DNA of 64,000 nt from Pseudopyrenochaeta lycopersici (GCA_003313425.1 NHZP01000034.1:186001-250000), one strand, 5' to 3'. Counted from the first letter of the stretch, positions 1-11,113 are shown. The notes: a model not told the origin generated them from the letters alone. Translations and numbers: made by a program.

Positions 1-1623
1 GCACTTACAAGGATGCGCATGCACGCACAATCTGGAAATGCTGGAATGTGTTGCAAAGGTTGGCAACAGTGGGTAACATTTTGACGATAGATCCTTAGAC
101 GAAGTAACTGCAGTACCGAGTCCTCTCACGCTTTGCGATTGATATCCTATCTATCCCAGCAGCAGTAGCTGATTGCGAGAGGCCCGTCAGCGAGCTCGGA
201 GATCTCCTTTAGAGTTCGACGATTACGCATGCAGCCTGGTCTTATGAGCGCCTGTTGCTTTATCGTCGGAGTAGCAGTGGGCGCTGCTTCTGAAGTGCTG
301 GCTAGTCGTTGGACGTCTTGAGCGGGGGTTGCTTAAGTTACCTCATCGTGCATGAATTATTGCCACACTTAGTGGCGCTTCCAGGTGGTGCTTCTCAACA
401 GATTCTTGATTAATAAAAAGCTTAGCAATCAATCGAATATCCATGGATCTCCATGGAGACCTCCATTTTGATTCATAATCTCCATGGAGGTTATGTTTTG
501 AGATGAAGACTTCCATAGAATCAATGGCATTCTCTGTGCATGATACCCTATATGCATCACGTGAGCGATGGCGGAGACGACAACAGAGCCTAACTTACAA
601 TATATGTGGAGTTGTTGCAAACCGACTACGCCCCGGTTTATGATGGAGATCCGACAGAACAGGTGGAGGCCAACTGTGCGAATGGGCTAAACTGTTCAAT
701 TAAGATGCTGAGCACATGACGCTTATATTTAGGGTTCCTTGTCTGTTGACGCCCGCGAAGAACTGTGGCGCAGCTGCGTTTGGGGCTTGGGTATGCGCGG
801 CTGGAAGTGGTGTGCGCCTTGCGAATCACGGTGAAAAACGTTTGGAGGCTTGCTGCACAAAACGTCCGTTGCCACTTCAGGCCAACGACCTTTCTTCACA
901 GTGTTATGCGTTATTAAGCCCAGGCAATGGATAGAATGCCAAGCCCAATTATGAAATCCTTCAAGTCAAGGGCGTATTTAGAGCCTGTCGCGGTGCACGA
1001 ACTGTGTATTCCGGTCGTTCGCTGCAGTGGATAGTGTACCTGTGACAGATTGCCGTTGTAGGGCCGCTTCCGAGCGTCCGCCGAGTTCTAGAGGGAATAT
1101 GGCAGAGCATGTGGTCGACTCACAAGCATAGACGTGTTATCCTCGCGAGTGGCTTAAAAGGTTCCATGCGAGTGCTAGAGCTAGGTCCACCCGCCGATTT
1201 GAGTCTGCTGACGCTGCCGGAATTCAAACTGTAGCGGTGCTTGGTGATGTCGCGTATTTAAAACAGATATTAATATCAATGAAAGGAAGACTGCAGCAGA
1301 TGCGCACACTGAACAATCCCACTCCTCTCATACCATGGGGCAACGATTGCATGCAACTCTGCACTTTAGTAACGCCTTCCACGAGCACGATGACGAAATC
1401 CCGATATTCTTAAAAAGCAGAGGCGTCAGAGGCTTCGTGCGTGTTCAGGGAGACTCTCGTCCGCAATTCGACTTAATAAAGCTCGTTCTGGAAGGTAAGA
1501 TCTAGAAGAGTACATTCCTATATCATTGTCCGCGAGGCTGATGGCAAGTAGGAACGTTAATGAATGCTATTACGAATCACTCCTTCAAATCCCGCATTCC
1601 GTTGGATTTAACCATCAGAGAGA
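1..1623. other. Stretch without a supported gene
   Basis: I see no coding region with a recognisable domain here. Short open frames exist on both strands but have no family signature. The only structure noted is a cluster of the 8-mer ccatggag and close variants between about 440 and 495, which can fold on itself. Confidence 0.6.
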
Positions 1624-3266
1624 ATGCAAGTAGAATCGTCTACTTGTTTCATTTTCCCACTAATAAATCCAGGTACTCAGGGTCACAGATGTCCTAGATT
1701 TTGCCAGTGGCGCACCCGACACCCTTGCCAGAGATTCCTGGATCTTTCCTGTCAACTTTCAATTCAGAGAAACTCTAGGAAGGGACATCTCCCAAGACTC
1801 TGGGTTACAGCCACTCCACGACAGCCTCCCATCTTCGGTCGCTGTAACATCTTACAGCAACATGGATCACGACCAGCTTACCTGATAGGAGGGTCACACA
1901 TCAGATACGTCGTAAAAGCCTGGATTCTCTGTGGTCGATTCGTTCATGGGACAGTTGCGAGGGATATCCAGATCTATGGCTGTGTGGATTCGTTACCGCC
2001 ACCCGTCTGTTTGGAGGATTTCCCCGGGGAATATCTATGTAGACAAGAGAAGCGCTTGGTCAAACCCCTACCCTTTGCAACTTGCCAGATATCTATAAGC
2101 ATCTCAGAACCTCCCCCTGTTGAGGTTAGACAGGATGAAGGCGATATCGTGGCCGGCTTCTTCATGCAAATCGTGCTGCAAAATCGACGTAGCAAGCCAC
2201 TCGTGCCGCCCGCTCCCCTCCATCTTCGCATCACTTGGGCACTCAAAACCCATACATTTGTCTCGGTTCTCAAGCGGGACATGGTTCCTAGGACTCAAGA
2301 AGCCTTGCTTTCTCCATATTTGAAAGAAATACTGGGCGTTGGCAGGTTTTTGAATCGCAAATTAATGCTTCCATATTGGCAGACACATCCCACGGAACCG
2401 GCCACTTGGACGCAAGAGACGACACTATGGTTGCCTGTAATAGAACGCTCCTGCCCTCCTCCCACATTCTTTACACCATACGTCATGAGAAGATACAGTA
2501 TATCTATGCATTTAGAAATTTCCAGCGAAAACCAAGGGAAAGCAAGTTTCGACCTTAGTGTTCCGGTTCAGATAGTCTATTTTGAGCCTTGTGTTATGGA
2601 AGCAAGGCCAAGTCAGTTGACATACCATGCCCCTGCATACGTGGAGTGACCATATTTCAGGTGGAATAACCCATTGACCAATTAGTTCTCTCCTCCATGT
2701 ATATTAGCCTCACTCTAGGTCATAACACAATGCACATGATCTTCCATCACATTCACTACTGCTTACAACACATCTCTCATCATTCAAGCGCCACAAGAGG
2801 ATGACGCTATTTTGTACAAATGGGGCTTGAACAATGACGGTGAGCGAAGTAGATCGCACTGGCTCATATTAACTACTCCGCGAAATTAAGATGTGGCGGA
2901 TAGAAGGAGGGGAATGTTTGATGACGTAGGTGCTTGGCGGCGAGCGTGAGAAGTAGCAAAACTCTGATTCAGCTGGCAGCCCTCCAACCAATCAATATCG
3001 CACATCTGCTGCGCCACAAATCACCAAATCAGAGCGCCAGCCTTTCGCATATTATGGTGTCTGCTCCGATATTACATAAGGGTCATCGTTTAGATGCGCC
3101 AGCGGGTGAATGTAGATAGTGATCTCATGGTCAACGGCAGGCTCTGTGGAATCTGGGCAAGGGAGCGTGGCTTCTTGTAGTTCTTGTATCAGCTGAAGAT
3201 CACGCCGTGGAAGAGTTGCTATTTTTATCCTCAGCTTCTGTGCGGGGGTCACACTTTATAATTTGT
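1624..3266. other. Stretch without a convincing gene
   Basis: A 341-codon frame runs on the plus strand from 1624 to 2649, but its composition (scattered Cys, Trp and Pro, no domain) does not look like a protein. Overlapping shorter frames lie on the minus strand (1974-2486) and also have no recognisable motif. The rest, to about 3266, shows nothing I can name. A decayed minus-strand gene at 1970-2490 remains possible. Confidence 0.4.
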
Positions 3267-4935
3267 CATTCGATCCCACTGGTTCATGTCCACCGAACTT
3301 GGTTCCATTGCTATTAGTACATCAACAGTTTTTAGTACAGTGAATATCACAGAGCCTCAGCGTCCCCAGTACTTGGGCGCAGGCGTTAGCTCAGACAGAA
3401 CATGAATCACGCATGGCGGTAAAAACATGCTCTGGGTGCCATCAGAGTATCGGCTTTGAATGGGAGATTGACGTTCTCGGTCGCACGGTATCGCATCAGC
3501 TCAAATTCACCGTCTAGCGGAACAAAAGATATGATCCTATCTGCGTCGAATTTACCAAGCTTGACGCATTGATGGAATTGGCAGTCTTCGAGAGTGACGC
3601 TGCCCGCTGCTGCTCTTGTTGCTTTTGCGCCTGCCTTATTCCCTGACGGCTGTTGCAGATGGTCTTCGCCGAATTAGCTGATCAACTTGGTAGTAAGATA
3701 CCAGTAGCAAATGAAGACATAGCCCGCTGTGGCTGGGTTTAGTAGCCTAACCAATTCGAGATAACATTTGCCCTGCAGATCAAGTCAAGCTCCGAGATGC
3801 TCTCGCCTCGATGTTCCGCTACCCTACAGAGCTTGGCAAGAGCTTTGCCGTATCCGCTCTAGATCCGAGTACAGCGCCCGTCGTTGTGGCACTAATGTGC
3901 CGTAACAACGACTGAGAGTTGTGCCTCTCAGCTTTGGGCAACGGTGCCCTGCTGCTGTTTCTGCCCACTTCGTTCAGTGCAACAGTGCGCGCCGCGGAGT
4001 TTCTCACAGTAATCCACGCTTTCCATGATACTTTCCTAAGTTGGCAGCCAAGGGATTGGGATGGAGCGATTTGGAGGAACACAGGCTGCATCAGACTGCA
4101 CTTCAGCTTCCAGCAATGGCTCAACGACTCGCAGAGCCGGCTGCAGTGGATCAATGGTTCGAAGTATCCCTCCTGTGAGACATCAATGCGCAACTCTGCT
4201 TCCGATAGAGCGCCATCTTCTGTAATGCTTCGACCCAATCCGCACTCGCACGTTGATGAAAGCAAGTCAAGACATGCGGTGTGCGGTGTAGAGCCCCCTG
4301 GCGAAGCACCTGCACCTTGCTCGCACCTTTGGCCATCCTGTTCGACGGTCTGGATGGTCCTGAGTTAGTTGAGCAGGCACTAGCATCACTATATGGGCGC
4401 GTCTTTGAATGCTCCACGGGTGAGTATACATGTTCGATCTATTCGCCGGCCATCAAATGTATGAGCACATAATGTGAGGGCCCCGTGATGAGGACACAGT
4501 AGAATTCTTCATATGGGCCTAATGTCAGATCTACACAGTAATTGACTTTGATCCAATCTGTATCCTGGCGGCGGTATTCCTTGTACTCCTTTCGTTTAAA
4601 TAAAAAGTCGTTGAAGGCACAATCGCCACCATCCACCTCGCCATCCTTGGTGACATCAACAAGGGGGTGAATTGCCAGCGTAGAAGCTCTCTCCCCCGAA
4701 ATTTCTTAGGGAGCACGGTCGGCATAGGTACTGTGCTAGGAAGAGTATGGATATGTAGTATTAACCTTAAACACAATAGTCAGTGCATACAGCAATGACT
4801 AAGAAGGATAAGATTTATTCTTTCCTAGTTACCTTTATTTTATTATATTCCTATTTCATAGAGGGGGACGGGGATGGACATGAATATATGTGCTAATTAT
4901 ATATCCACCGTATAGAAGTTTCGAGAATGCACGAC
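3267..4935 (+). pseudogene. Relic of a HET-NACHT-WD40-type NOD-like receptor
   Basis: Three separate pieces align with the intact receptor at 11514-15531. Positions 3267-3455 match its C-terminal tail (15230-15420), including the ggcgcaggcgttagctcaga stretch. Positions 4105-4165 match the lead-in to its NACHT domain (SFQQW..DPQSRLLWI). Positions 4640-4935 match the receptor's last codons and the sequence beyond its stop (15440-15650), including the shared gggggacg(a/g)gg block. The order is scrambled (tail, NACHT, tail) and no frame is open across it. This is therefore a decayed and rearranged paralogue, or two overlapping relics. The 3460-4100 segment does not align to anything I recognise. 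Confidence 0.6.
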
Positions 4936-5078
4936 AGAAGAATTGTCGCCATGTAATGCTGTAGGGACCGCCATCGCGATCTTCTGCGACGTAAATACCC
5001 GTCTATGGTGCGATGTACGGACATTGCTGGGGACAATGGACACACGCTCGACTGCTGAAAACAGCTATGGATACTTCT

Positions 5079-5210
5079 AGAAGAGCGCCACACTTGGTGC
5101 CAATTTAGATATAGCGTGGATAACGATTTAGCTAAGCTGCTAGTGCTGCACTACGTAAGCGCGCTAAACTCTTATGCCAATTAAATTGGCTCTAAGTGTG
5201 GCGCTCTTCT
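5079..5210. repeat. 29 bp inverted repeat with 74 bp spacer
   Basis: Arms at 5079-5107 and 5182-5210 match at 27 of 29 positions when one is reverse-complemented (agaagagcgccacactt shared). It lies just upstream of the pogo-type transposase fragment, so it may be part of that element's end or a separate small hairpin element. Confidence 0.6.
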
Positions 5211-5239
5211 GGAACTATCCCACCAACACAGTCGTAGAC

Positions 5240-5845
5240 ATGGACCGAGCCAGCCAGGTGCTGGCGCAAGGCCTCCCTCCAGATGTATCTAGAACATGGT
5301 CTGCCCTATCAGACCAAAGCGGTGTCCCTCTCCATACGCTCTATTATCGCGCACGCGGACGACCTTCTATACAGGAAAAGGCCCAAAGCCAGCAATACCT
5401 TTACCCAGAGGAAGAGAAAGCTCTTGTTACGTTTTTATTACTAATGTCTGATCTTGGACAGCCTGTCCGCATAAAGTATGTACCTTCGCTAGCCTTCAGC
5501 CTCGCCTGCAAGCGGTCCTCCGCGACGAACAAACCAATCAAGCCTCCAGGCAAGAACTGGGCTGCAGCCTTTTCGAGACGTCATCCACAACTCAAAGGAC
5601 GAAGGGTTAAGTCAATAGACTGGAAACGCCATGAAAAGAATACATACGTTAAGATTACACACTGGTTTGAGGTTATTGGCAGGGTAATAGATGACCCGGC
5701 TATTCTACCAGAAAACTGCTATAATATGGACGAGACGGGCGTCGTGTTGAGCATGCTTGGCTCCGTCAAAGTCCTTGTAAGTAAGGACGACCTACGTGAC
5801 TACAGAGGCGCGGGTGTCAAGCGGACAATGGTAACTGCTATCAGT
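5240..5845 (+). pseudogene. Fot1/pogo-type DDE transposase, 5' fragment
   Basis: The first ATG with sensible context is at 5240; an open frame extends further upstream but lacks family similarity. The product begins with a CENP-B/psq-like helix-turn-helix region (roughly residues 1-60). A second DNA-binding segment follows with the GKNWAAAFSRRHPQL signature, common to fungal Fot1/pogo transposases. The first catalytic aspartate motif NMDETG comes near residue 165. The family match stops at about 5845, exactly where a copia-type LTR begins (TGGAA). The remaining DDE domain, with the other two catalytic Asp residues, is absent and not found downstream. The in-frame codons after 5845 are LTR sequence. 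The element was therefore broken by retrotransposon insertion and its distal part later lost. Confidence 0.8.
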
Positions 5846-5990
5846 TGGAATCCAGATCACGTGACATATATAGCCAAACACTGGTGTGGTCCTAGGCCCA
5901 TACAATGGTGTGACGACACCAGTGAGCTATATAATAGAGCCAAAGGCATAGATAGAGAATCATCACTCTTGTTCTCACTTCACGGTTCCA
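5846..5990 (+). repeat. 5' LTR of a Ty1/copia-type element
   Basis: This 145 bp block begins TGGAA and ends TTCCA, the short inverted ends expected of an LTR. It carries a TATA-like tatataatag at about 5930. It is followed after 2 bp by a primer binding site and then the Gag-Pol frame. The boundary coincides with the abrupt end of pogo transposase similarity. I found no second copy (3' LTR) in the window. Confidence 0.75.
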
Positions 5991-5992
5991 AC

Positions 5993-6004
5993 TGGTTATG
6001 AGCC
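5993..6004 (+). other. Primer binding site (initiator tRNA-Met anticodon-arm type)
   Basis: The sequence tggttatgagcc is complementary to the anticodon-loop region of initiator methionine tRNA (GGCTCATAACC). Some Ty1/copia elements, Drosophila copia among them, use this half-tRNA primer. Its position just inside the LTR end supports both the LTR boundary and the element class. Confidence 0.6.
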
Positions 6005-6070
6005 TTCTTTTAACTTTGGATTAGGAACAAGTACACAGTGATCGCAGGCCCAGACACGACTGATTCCAGG

Positions 6071-9000
6071 ATGGAACAAGTCAAAGATGACCGCAAGCTC
6101 AGAGGCAAAATCAACTTCGTTAGTTGGAAGCGCGAGTTTGAACGCGCGGCAAGAGAGAATGAGATTCTAGATTATCTCACCGGCGAGGAGGTCGTTCCTC
6201 CTAAGCCCAAGAAAGAGGATTACTTAGAAAGAATACCCGACACCGATCCCCGTCGCTTCACTCGATCCATGAAAGCGACCCAATCATCAACCCCATCGAC
6301 TGAGGCCGAAGAAGACATATATGACTTTCAGCCTGTGGCGACGTCGAACACTGCGCTGAGGTGGCATATTGAGTACAATGAACACAAGAGAGCCAAGGAG
6401 GAAATGAAGCTTGCCGGCAAGCTACTGTTTTCTTGGGTCTCTGATGGCATTAAGATTGAAATTGAGGACTGCCTAGACGCTAAGGAAGCCTATGACCTTA
6501 TCAAGACACGATATGCTGTCTCCAATGAGCGTGCCCGATACAACTTGTTGAACCAACTCAATGCTGTAAAATTGGACGACTTCCCCTCCATGACCGAGTA
6601 TACGAACAAGGTGCGGCAGATCAAAGCTGACCTGAGGACGGTCCACTATGACATGACCGACGACATGTTCGCAACGGCTCTTCTGTATGGTCTTCCCCCC
6701 AGTTTTCGGGAATTCAAGGAGAAATATGATTGGATCCGCTCGACTAAGCCCGATGAACCTCCAAATCTGGACTTCCTCTACGATCGCCTGCTTACTGAAG
6801 AAGTAAGGCATACTCAGCTTAAGGAAGAAAGGAAAACTAGGGATAGGGCAAGGCGAGAAACGGGCACCCGCAACTATACTGCCAATAACAACACAGCTGG
6901 TAACGGTGACCGGAGGCCAAGACGAGATGATAAGAGCCACCTCAAATGTACCTACAGCGGTTGTGGTAAAACTGGACATACCGAAGATACGTGCTGGACC
7001 AAGGACCCATCTAAGGCCCCACGTTCTGTTAAGGAAAGACTCCATGCCAAAAATAGCAACGGACATGTCGATGTTATGGGCGCGAACACGGAAACCAACC
7101 TTGCCACGTTCCGAGACGCATACTCCAGCGCAGATGACCTTGGTATGTCTTCAACCTCTGCATTCCAACCACGCGTGGCTGACACATCGCCACAGATGCG
7201 TAGCACTACAGCAAGTGGAAGGTTGCAGAGAACAGGGGGAGTTGGCGCAGATGCCTCAACACCCCAGGAAGCTAGACTTACAAGGAATACGCTAGGTGCC
7301 TTCCTAGTTGGTACATCCTGTACACCAGACACATGGCTTGCAGATACGGGGGCCAACATGCATATTGTTAATGATATAAAATGGTTTAAAAAAGACACTT
7401 TTCGTCCTTTTAACGATTGCCCAATTAACATCAGCACTGCTGATGGAACTACCACCCTTGAGGTAAAAGGGGGAGGTGTAGTACAAGTTATTCTTAGGAA
7501 TCCCGATGGGCTCCCTGTGAAAGTGTCGCTCTCAGAGGTTGCCTATGCTCCTCAAGGAAAATGCAACTTATTTTCTGGGGGAATGTTTGCTCAGAAAGCA
7601 AAGCTGACCGGTGTCTACAACGACCAGTATATGACTTGGATTGACACACAAGGACATAAGATAGGACATGCGACTTTTGAGGACGGTCTGTACCATCTCG
7701 ATGCCAATATTCCACCTAATCCCATCGAATTAGGTGGAGTCGTCGCTGCTACGGTGAATTTCGACGACCCTGTCTGGAAATGGCACCGACGACTCGGACA
7801 TCTCGGATTTCAAAACATGTTACAGTTATTAGACTCTTCTACGGGAATGGACATCACTGCAAAGCAAATTAAGGCAAAGCTCAAAGCAATATGCCCAGTA
7901 TGTGCAGTCACCCGAGCTTTGGTTAAGATTCCACGAGACCCAGCCAAACGACATGCACAAGAACCTGGGCAGATGGTTCATGTGGACGTTTGGGGACCAT
8001 ATCCGATCAGAGGTTTCGATAACACACGGTACTTCTTGTTTGTCACTGATGATTGTACAAGATACACGTGGAGCGCACGCCTTGATCATAAACATCAACT
8101 TCTCGAGGTTTTCAAAGCCCTCATAAAATTCATCCAAAAAGCCTATAATATAACAATTCGATGCTGTCGACTCGACAATGAATTCGAGAAGGGGCCGGTA
8201 GGCAAGTGGTGTGATAAGCACTCAATCTCACGAGAGCCAATTGAACCCTACGCTCACTATCAAAATGGGGTTGCGGAGAGAATCAATCGCACGATTCGGG
8301 AAAGAACTGCACCCATGATGCAAGAAATTAGTGTGTCGGGGCAAGTGTCCAAGATAATTTCAGAGAAAGGTACTGAACTCCTCCGAGTCTCAAGTATCCC
8401 AGAGAACCTTTGGCCGGAAGCCGTACAACATGCTTTGTGGCTTAAGAACCGAACACCAGCACGCGCACTGCGTAAGAAAGAATCGAAAACCCCATGGGAA
8501 GCCCTAAAGGAGGACAAGCCTACGCTCACAAGGGAGCGTGTATGGGGTAGCCGAGCATATGTCACCTACCCCCCAGAGTTTCGAGCTTTAGCTGAGATGA
8601 CGAAACTGCATAACCCCCGTGGTTGGCTTGGCTATTTCGTGGGATGCGAGAGTGAGGCAATGTATCATATCTACTCTCCAGAGAAGCACAAAGTTTACAG
8701 GGTCGGCGTTGCTAGGGTCGAAGATGGAGAGGGTTTAGATGATCCACACGATGCGGCATGCCTCGAAGACCGAGTTCCGACCAGGACGGTAGACATCATG
8801 GATCAGACCTTGCCGGATGTTGATGACGAGCCAAGTGATAATGAAAATAGCTCCTATGGTATTCGGGAATATACAGATTCGTCATCGGAATTGGGAATAA
8901 ACGCCGCACCAACTATCGAAAAAATGCACAGTGATCTCGGACTCGAGCAGGCCAGAGACCGATCAGGAAACACTCAACGTCTATGGGATGAAGCAGACAG

Positions 9001-10573
9001 CGACGAAGTAAATGAAGAATGTGAGACAGAAAAAACGTCGGAGGTGATTACGTCCAAATTCTTCGACCAAAACAAACATGCTGGCATGGCCAAGCGCATG
9101 AATGTCAATGATGCGTTGATAGCGCCAAAGAAGAGCCGCAAGGCGACTCATGATCAAAACTTTGGATCGAGCAACGACGCGTCTTCAGAAGAATCAGATG
9201 AAGAGGATGACTCTTGGTACTATTCAGATGATGGAAAGATTTCAGAAGCCTACCGGAAATTTTTGAAGAAATTAGGGATTCAAACGAAAAGGAATTATTT
9301 TCCTGATGAGGATAAGTGCGATCACTGCTTCCGACATGGGAGAAAATGTGATATGAGAATAGAAGGCATGCCATGCACAGCCTGCAAAGAGAGGAGAAGC
9401 TTGTGTAGAGTCCAATCAAAAGATACCAAACGACTTGTTCTCCCAGAAAACAGGAACAGAGCAAAATTGATCGCCGGCAATAGGCAGGACCCACCGTGCA
9501 GGAAGTGTTTTCAAGGACGCTCCAACTGCTACCTGTCCGGCACGTCTGGCTCGAAATGCGATAGTTGTAGAAGAAACAACAAACCATGCGATTGGAATCT
9601 AGATGGGGCCAAGCAGTCCAAGCCATGTGAAGCACGAAAGCATGCGAGACACGAAAGACTAGGGTTCATCCCAGTACCTCGGGAACAGAAATGCTATCGG
9701 TGTGCTGGGAAAGTGCTAGCTTGCGATGGAAAATATCCATGTAACAAGTGCAATACCAATTTACTTCGACGATCTTGCCGGCCACAGGGTGTTGAACACC
9801 TGCCGTCGTGCATCATCTGCACCGCAACAGGAGGAAACCGCTGTGACCGCGGACGTCCATGCAAAGCTTGTACTGAGAAGAAGAACTACTGCGCATACGT
9901 CGATCAAAGTGGTTTGGTTTTGAGATCATACAAGACTTCTAACACTCATATGCCAAACGGATTTTCATCTATTGGCCCGTTGGCAGATGACGCATTATCT
10001 GATGAGGAATGTGTGCGCTGTAGACAACGTAAGAAGAACTGTGATGGGCAACAACCGTGTCTACCTTGTGTGAAGGCCCAAACAAGCCAGAACATTACCC
10101 ACTGTCATTATCGGCGATCGAACGGTACATATGAATCGTGGGCGGTGAAGCCTTTTGAATTGAATTCGGCAGGTGAGCAGAACCTCCGAGAAAATTTTGA
10201 AGATTACGACGGCTATAGACGACATAACGTGCAAAGGAATACAGATCAAATGGGAAAGGAAGAAAACAATGGCAGACTAGCTGAGGAAATACCTAAGGCC
10301 TCCAAGTTTGCATTGTCTGCATACACCGAGAACCACCACTCATCACATTGCCCGTTTATGATTAAATCTGGCTTGGGATTGGGAGCAGTGCCAAGATGCG
10401 CACGGCCACGGCGCTTGTCAGTCAGCCAACGTGTTTCCAGCGTCGAAGCGGTCAACACAGTTATCCTACGCACATTGAGATGCGGTCCAACGCACGATGA
10501 CCTCGATAGCTTCCTCGCCCTCCAGCCCCGGAACCCACTGTTGTTCCCTCCGCTGACCGAACGAAAGACCTAA
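6071..10573 (+). CDS. Ty1/copia Gag-protease-integrase polyprotein with five Zn2Cys6-like clusters, 3'-truncated
   Basis: The first ATG is at 6071; the frame opens slightly upstream. Residue numbers below count from 6038. Gag occupies about 1-300 and ends in a CCHC knuckle (C..SGCGKTGHTEDTC, ~305). The aspartic protease motif LADTGANMH is near 433. The integrase zinc-binding HHCC region (WHRRLGH ... CPVC) spans about 580-630. The integrase core shows VDVWGPY, RLDNEFE and GVAERINRTIRE (~649-750). Its C-terminal part (NRTPARAL, GWLGYFVGCES) ends near 900. An acidic linker follows, then five C-x2-C-x6/7-C-x5/9-C-x2-C-x6/11-C clusters at about 1094-1356. No reverse transcriptase or RNase H follows. 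From residue ~1437 the frame runs into a separate repeat (10345 onward), so the stop at 10573 is not the element's own. The frame is open over 1500 codons, which argues for a young or constrained copy. Confidence 0.85.
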   Translation: MEQVKDDRKLRGKINFVSWKREFERAARENEILDYLTGEEVVPPKPKKEDYLERIPDTDPRRFTRSMKATQSSTPSTEAEEDIYDFQPVATSNTALRWHIEYNEHKRAKEEMKLAGKLLFSWVSDGIKIEIEDCLDAKEAYDLIKTRYAVSNERARYNLLNQLNAVKLDDFPSMTEYTNKVRQIKADLRTVHYDMTDDMFATALLYGLPPSFREFKEKYDWIRSTKPDEPPNLDFLYDRLLTEEVRHTQLKEERKTRDRARRETGTRNYTANNNTAGNGDRRPRRDDKSHLKCTYSGCGKTGHTEDTCWTKDPSKAPRSVKERLHAKNSNGHVDVMGANTETNLATFRDAYSSADDLGMSSTSAFQPRVADTSPQMRSTTASGRLQRTGGVGADASTPQEARLTRNTLGAFLVGTSCTPDTWLADTGANMHIVNDIKWFKKDTFRPFNDCPINISTADGTTTLEVKGGGVVQVILRNPDGLPVKVSLSEVAYAPQGKCNLFSGGMFAQKAKLTGVYNDQYMTWIDTQGHKIGHATFEDGLYHLDANIPPNPIELGGVVAATVNFDDPVWKWHRRLGHLGFQNMLQLLDSSTGMDITAKQIKAKLKAICPVCAVTRALVKIPRDPAKRHAQEPGQMVHVDVWGPYPIRGFDNTRYFLFVTDDCTRYTWSARLDHKHQLLEVFKALIKFIQKAYNITIRCCRLDNEFEKGPVGKWCDKHSISREPIEPYAHYQNGVAERINRTIRERTAPMMQEISVSGQVSKIISEKGTELLRVSSIPENLWPEAVQHALWLKNRTPARALRKKESKTPWEALKEDKPTLTRERVWGSRAYVTYPPEFRALAEMTKLHNPRGWLGYFVGCESEAMYHIYSPEKHKVYRVGVARVEDGEGLDDPHDAACLEDRVPTRTVDIMDQTLPDVDDEPSDNENSSYGIREYTDSSSELGINAAPTIEKMHSDLGLEQARDRSGNTQRLWDEADSDEVNEECETEKTSEVITSKFFDQNKHAGMAKRMNVNDALIAPKKSRKATHDQNFGSSNDASSEESDEEDDSWYYSDDGKISEAYRKFLKKLGIQTKRNYFPDEDKCDHCFRHGRKCDMRIEGMPCTACKERRSLCRVQSKDTKRLVLPENRNRAKLIAGNRQDPPCRKCFQGRSNCYLSGTSGSKCDSCRRNNKPCDWNLDGAKQSKPCEARKHARHERLGFIPVPREQKCYRCAGKVLACDGKYPCNKCNTNLLRRSCRPQGVEHLPSCIICTATGGNRCDRGRPCKACTEKKNYCAYVDQSGLVLRSYKTSNTHMPNGFSSIGPLADDALSDEECVRCRQRKKNCDGQQPCLPCVKAQTSQNITHCHYRRSNGTYESWAVKPFELNSAGEQNLRENFEDYDGYRRHNVQRNTDQMGKEENNGRLAEEIPKASKFALSAYTENHHSSHCPFMIKSGLGLGAVPRCARPRRLSVSQRVSSVEAVNTVILRTLRCGPTHDDLDSFLALQPRNPLLFPPLTERKT

Positions 10574-11113
10574 TTAGGCTCACCATATGCCCCATGTCTC
10601 AAGCCCACTCGAGCCGATTCCTAGACTAAGCAGCAGACGAGATCTAATCTCAGCTCGTTGAGGGGGAATACGATGACACAAGAGGAGTGTAAGATAAGGC
10701 GGAGTGTCGTGGCCCTGAAAATCGGCGCCTACGCTTCGGCAAGTGGGTTGAGCGTCGCTGGTGGAACGCCGTCGTTGGAAGCGCATACGAAGGTGGAAGG
10801 GCTCGATATGTTTTGGGGATACAGCTATCGTATGGTCAAACAATAAACAGCTCCCTACGTGAGCACTGCAATCTTTAGGGTTGTAGAGATGTGCTTTAGT
10901 TTGACATGTAAGGGACATAAGCGGTTTAGATTGTTCATGTTCGCGATGGAAGGATAGCAGAGCTGTGATGGTAGCAATACTTGGGAAGGCACTACACTAT
11001 CTAGGGCTGCATGCCGTTCTCTGTCAGTGGAAACGATCGTTACTATATATCTCTTCCCAACGCCATCCATTCTAGACGTTCATGGCAACCCTGTGGCAGG
11101 AGCGGGTCGGCCT
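10345..11113 (+). repeat. Left arm of an inverted repeat flanking the NOD-like receptor gene
   Basis: Positions 10345-10605 and about 10980-11113 are near-identical to the reverse complement of 15758-16146. The stretch 10606-10979 (about 375 bp) is present only in this arm. The first part is read through by the copia polyprotein frame, giving the same 71-residue tail that can be read on the minus strand at 15918-16133. I cannot assign the repeat to a transposon family: no target duplication is evident at its outer ends. Confidence 0.8.

Noticed and set aside
1624..2649. 341-codon plus-strand ORF
   Set aside because: Long, but with no domain and an improbable composition; overlapping minus-strand frames are equally plausible. 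I keep it as an unassigned open frame.
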